Source: Todiramphus chloris collaris (lineage: Eukaryota > Chordata > Aves > Coraciiformes > Alcedinidae). From it: DNA of 64,000 nucleotides. Positions 59,693-64,000 of this stretch are shown here, in pieces. Position numbers and translations under genes: made by a program. The stretch lies in assembly GCA_025345505.1 (NCBI GenBank), contig JANVCC010000152.1, positions 248,001 to 312,000 on the forward strand, given 5' to 3'. Each line of letters opens with the position of its first letter. The first letter of the stretch is position 1. Under the pieces are notes generated by a model. It was not told the DNA's origin. It did not search any database and saw only the letters and a program-made list of their open reading frames with translations.

Positions 59693-61011
59693 ATTGGCTT
59701 TGAAGAGATTGATGTAATCGCAAAGAATAGATTTAAATCACGTAAAGGTTAAATATAACCAGTTATGGTGTTTAAGAAAATAATTCATATTGAAAGTGTG
59801 TGAATGCCATTGATGTGCTGCAACATTTTCAGCTCAGTTCTTTGGACATCAACAAGATAGTATTCTTATTATTCAAAAATACCATAACACAAGTACAGCA
59901 AGTTCCAATTCAGCCATAAGTAGTGTCATGAAAGCCAAGATCCCCACATAAAATACGCTTTCGCTTTTTGCAACATTATCATTAGTCCCTCCCTTCTAGG
60001 AGCATCTTAGTAACAATGGGGTTTTACAGCTTTAATTCTCTTTGTAGTCATGAACTACAAAAACTATAACTACTACTACTGCTGCATCAGTGGCTCTCAA
60101 TCACATGTCATGTCTGAAGGCTGCTGTTTGTATATCACCATGTTTCCTGGGAAGTTTTGTGTCCTCTGCTGTTGCTGTGTAACAAATACAAACCTCTGCA
60201 CAAGAACTGTCGTTATGCACTCCATTACCACTGGTCACCACAAGCCATCCATCACGCTTTAATGTCAGTGTATTTTACTATATATGTAATGATAGCAGAA
60301 TTATTCTTTATGTTTATTGAATAACACCTTGACTTTGATAATTCCTTGTAAGATTACCAGATTTATTGGCTTGTATTTTCTACTTTGCTTGAGATTCAGT
60401 CCTCCAGTATGTGGCCTCACACCTCTGCCTGTCTGGATTTAGGAAAGTTTGACAGAATTTCATGGAATGAGATCAGCATCTTACAGATAATTCTCTATTT
60501 TAGATTTCATCTTAGTACATCAGCCTACTAATGAAAAGTTATTTTTATGTCATAATCATACATTTTCTCCTTTTTTTCTCCCTTCAAATTATCCCTTGCT
60601 TTATTTCAGAACTTAATATTTGAAGATCATTTCTAACTTCAGAAACAGGAGGGAACAATGCAACTAAGAAAATGTTTGAATAGCTAGTCACACGGATATT
60701 TAAAGACAGTGGAAAATGTCAAGACTGTAAATTTAACTTTGACTCTAGTAGGGGGTTCAGAAAATGTTAAAGCATAACTGGAACAAAAGGGCAAGTTCCT
60801 GACAACCACAGCTATCATGTCTAATCAAAGTTAAGTTTCCATTGTGTGAATATACTCAGCTTGTTGTTTTTCTTTAAAATAATATTCCAACAATAATTTC
60901 CACTGTCAATTAAATGAGAAAAGATATATATTTAAAGAACACACTTTAGGCTGTAATTATATTTTTTAATGTTTTCATTTGATTTGTTCCTTAAATAGCT
61001 ATTTTTTTTGG
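59693..61011. other. Single-copy sequence
   Basis: No gene or repeat recognised. Confidence 0.5.
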
Positions 61012-62143
61012 TATTGGGTTTGCATGGCAAGTTTGTGGTAAAAGAGGGAGCTACAGGGATGTCATCTGTGAGGTGCTTCTAGAAAATTCCCCTGTGTCCT
61101 GTACAACCAATGCCAGCCATCTCCAAGATGGACCCGCCATCGGCTAAGGCCAAGACAATCAGCAATGGTGGTGCCACCTCTGGGATAACATATTTAAGAA
61201 AGGGAAAAAACTGCTGCACAACAGCAACTGTAGCCAGAGAGAAGAGTGAGAATATGTGAAAGAAACCACTCTGCAGACACCAAAGTCGATGAATAAGGAA
61301 GGGTATCAGGTGCTCCAGACACCAGAGCAGAAATTTCCTTGCATCCTTCCCTTGCATGCTGTGGTGAAGACCATGGTGAGGCAGGCTGTGCCCCTGAAGC
61401 CCATGGGATTAATGGTGGAGCAGATTTCCACCTGCACCCTCTAGAGGATCCCATGCCAAAGCTGGTGAATGCCCAAAGGAGGCTGTAACCCTGTGGAAAA
61501 CCTACAATGGAGCAGGTTCCTAGCAGGACCTGTGGACTCTGTGGAGACAGGAGCCCACACTGGAACAGGTTTGCTGGCAGAACTTGTGACCCCATGGGGG
61601 ATCCACACTGGAGCAGTCTGTTCCTTGAAGGACTTAACCCCATGGAAAGGACGCACATTGGAGCAGCTCATGAAGAAATGCAGCCTGTGGGAAGGTCTCA
61701 TGTTAGAGAAGTTGTGGAGGGTTACCCTTCATGGGAGGGACCCACACTGGAGCAGAGGAACGGTGTGAGGAAAGAAAGGGAAGGACAATTTGTGATGAAT
61801 TGAACACTGCCTCCATTCCCTGTCCCATTATGCTGCTATGGGGGAAGAGGTAGAGAAAATTAGGAATAAAGTGAAGCTCAGAAAAAAGGGAGAGGTGGGG
61901 GAAAGGTATTTTAAGATTTTGGTTTATTTCTCTTTATTCTCCTGTGATTTGATTGATAAATTAATCTAGCTTCCCAAGTCAAGTCTGTTACCTGAGACAG
62001 GAACTTATGAGTGATCCCCCTCTGTCCCATCTTGACCCACAAGCCTTTCATTATGTTTTCTATCCACTTTCCAGCTGAGTATGGGAAGTGATAGTGTGGC
62101 TTTGGTGGGGACCTGGCATCCAAACCAGGGTCAACTCATCACA
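61012..62143 (+). mobile_element. Long ERVL-type LTR (about 1.13 kb)
   Basis: Recognised as the long avian LTR with 'gggtttgcatggcaagtttg' at its start, 'ccatctccaagatggacccg', a TATA-like TATTTAAG at 61191-61198, AATAAA at 61865-61870 and the terminal block 'acctggcatccaaaccaggg' ending CATCACA at 62143. The last 150 bases are related to the reversed left end of the LTR at 58795, so the two families share a 3' end. The first base pair is decayed (TATTGGG in place of TGTTGGG). No internal genes adjoin it, so it is a solo LTR. No matching pentamers flank it, which suggests an old insertion. Confidence 0.88.
61490..61760 (+). repeat. Imperfect tandem sub-repeats within the long LTR
   Basis: A motif of the form CCCACACTGGAGCAG recurs near 61502, 61556, 61602, 61651 and 61742, at intervals of about 46-54 bases with one longer gap, separated by 'gtgacccc.tgggg'-like text. 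The array keeps frames open on both strands (61469-61803 + and 61658-61194 -). Confidence 0.85.
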
Positions 62144-64000
62144 GCGATACAAACCTTCTGGCAGAGTGTTTCTAAGCAAAAAGTGAACCTCAAAAGCTTC
62201 AGAGGTTGGGTTCATTCTGATAGTGAAAATGTTCATGTTTAGTCAAATCTTAACTTGAACATTGCAGGCCACCCAAAGGCCCATACTGTACATGAGTTTC
62301 TGATGTTTTTGGAATATTTCAGCTAATGTGAAAATTACAGTGGAAACTTTTTGTATTTTAACTTAGATTTCTGTATTTATAAACTAACTGCTGTTGTTAC
62401 ATGATTTAAACATCTTTCCATTTGAGGTACCCAGCTGAGTTTGGGTTTTCTTCTTAAAGAAGTAAAGACATGTCTATCCTCCCCATTTTAAAATGGTTGA
62501 AGATGTTACCTCCTTTTGCCCAGCTATTCTGATGGGCTTGTTGCTCACACAATGTGGAGAGTCTTCAATCCATGGATTAACTGAAAGAGTTCAGTCATTT
62601 CAGGTTATTTCATTATAAAAGGATTTTGTGAGACTCCCTGCTCTCCCTGTATATCACTCAGTGCCTGAAACACCTCACACAAATTTCTGTGTCCTGCTGA
62701 AGAACTTGCTTGTAGGTTTAGTGGTCTGTGAAATCATGCAAAAAGGCTCTATAGCAGTGGGTGATGTTAGCTGATTCCTTCATGATAATACCAGAATCTA
62801 CCATCATACCTCCAGTAGCATCCCACCATTAAGTGCTACAGATAAGAATCACTAAAATATCAGGAGAGTACAAGTGGGAGCACAAGTAAGAGCAGGAAGC
62901 TGATCTAATTTTCCTTGGAGGCTGGTACCTACTCCTAGGGGAATTCCTGAAACCTTCAGATCCCTGGCTGGCAGTACATGTGAGCAATTTGCTGGGAGCA
63001 GAAAGATGAGGATGTGATCTGCCTTCAGTTCATCACACTCAGTGGTTCTGGGGGATAGGAAGAAGCCAGGCACAATCTGCAGACAGGTAATGGCAGGCTG
63101 TAGGACAGGGACACACTGAGCTTGGGTAGTAACAGATATAGCTGCTTACTGTGAAGATTTAGGGTTATGGTGATGCACACAAAACTAATACCCCAGATAG
63201 CGAAATATAATACTGACACTTAATATCATTGGTAACATGTATACAGAATTGCTGATCCATCTGTATACTGCTGTATCAGTATAGTGCTCATCATTAAATA
63301 TGAGACATGAGGAAGAAGAGGAGCTCAAGTCTTATCCATTTTTATGATGTGCCTTGCCATGAAAAAGTAGATTTAAAGTTTTAAGGAAAAAAAATGCTTA
63401 TTCTATGCAAAACATGTTGGGGGTATTTAATCGTTTTACATTGTAAATAGCTTTGAAGGAAAGCTATGTCTCAGACTTCACCAAAGGTGAATTCAGCAGT
63501 CTCCACCTGGCATTATACCTCTGTCTATAAAACAAACATTGGATAAAGCATCCTCTGGCAAATTTTATCCATTGGTAACTAAAAACCATAGAAAGAAGCC
63601 AGTTAAGTATCTTTTCACGTCTACAGTTTGTTTCTAAGACTACCAGAAGAGTTTTCAAGCTCTGGTGACAAACTGAAGTCTTTGGTTCCACCATCTTATT
63701 TAATTTGCATTGGCATTACACAGGAGGCATCAGCCTCTGTCTCTGTGTGGCCAAAACCTGCCACACACTGTCTTTCTGAATAGAAGACTTCTCTATAATG
63801 AGATCTATTGACTTTATCTAGGGCTGAAGTTAAGATGTGATAGATAAACATTGTATTAGTTACTGAAAGCATTAGAGTTACTTGATAGCAGGCTTTTAAG
63901 ACTGGTGTAGTGTATACTTTGGGGTGGTTATGTATCCTCATCCAGGTAATTAATAATACATCAGCATAACTACAAAGTACTGTACATAAATGACTGCAGT
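62144..64000. other. Single-copy sequence to the window end
   Basis: AT-rich with no recognised gene, repeat or tandem array. Short frames only. Confidence 0.5.

Noticed and set aside
61194-61658. 154-codon - strand open frame
   Set aside because: It lies antisense inside a recognised LTR with tandem motifs; the frame is kept open by the repetition.

Overview
The window looks like gene-poor genomic DNA from a bird. The evidence is many CR1 (chicken repeat 1) LINE fragments, several still carrying the CR1-type 3' end of repeated ATTCTRTG octamers, plus several avian ERVL-type long terminal repeats (LTRs). I cannot place the species below the level of birds. No host protein-coding exon, tRNA, rRNA or CRISPR array could be supported. 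Open frames longer than about 100 codons are either CR1 or LTR sequence or look like chance frames in AT-rich DNA.

Layout. 1-7.8 kb: AT-rich single-copy DNA with one CR1 3' end (655-1124, +), an internally deleted LTR (3222-3416, -) and a small CR1 tail (3843-3935, -). 7.8-9.4 kb: a decayed CR1 reverse-transcriptase segment (+) whose 3' tail is tandemly duplicated. 10.2-11.8 kb: an ERVL-type LTR (+) split by a 1.0-kb segment, here called X, which recurs in the same orientation at 21.9-23.35 kb, about 100 bases before a complete LTR of the same family (23450-24043). A second unrelated repeat, Y, has copies at 20.2-21.1 kb and 42.3-43.1 kb. 17.1-17.6 kb is a CpG-enriched island that resembles a conserved regulatory element.

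26.3 kb holds a long compound pyrimidine microsatellite. 26.9-27.6 kb is CR1 (-) and 29.5-30.06 kb is CR1 (+). 32.66-39.27 kb is almost continuous CR1: a 3' fragment (+), a decayed ORF2-bearing copy (+) carrying a 68-bp tandem duplication, and a long copy (-) with recognisable ORF1 (esterase-like) and ORF2 (endonuclease plus reverse transcriptase). The last two lie tail to tail and both lack their 3' ends. 42.16-42.26 kb is a CA microsatellite with a 10-N gap.

43-53.6 kb is mostly single-copy DNA. 53.7-54.4 kb is an old CR1 (-). 57.98-59.7 kb is CR1 (-) interrupted by a solo ERVL-type LTR with an exact 5-bp target duplication. 61.0-62.1 kb is a long LTR (+) of a related family. The rest is single-copy sequence.

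Nothing forms an operon or pathway. What can be read is layered retrotransposition and rearrangement, with a few single-copy islands that could be distal regulatory elements. Their conservation cannot be shown from one sequence.
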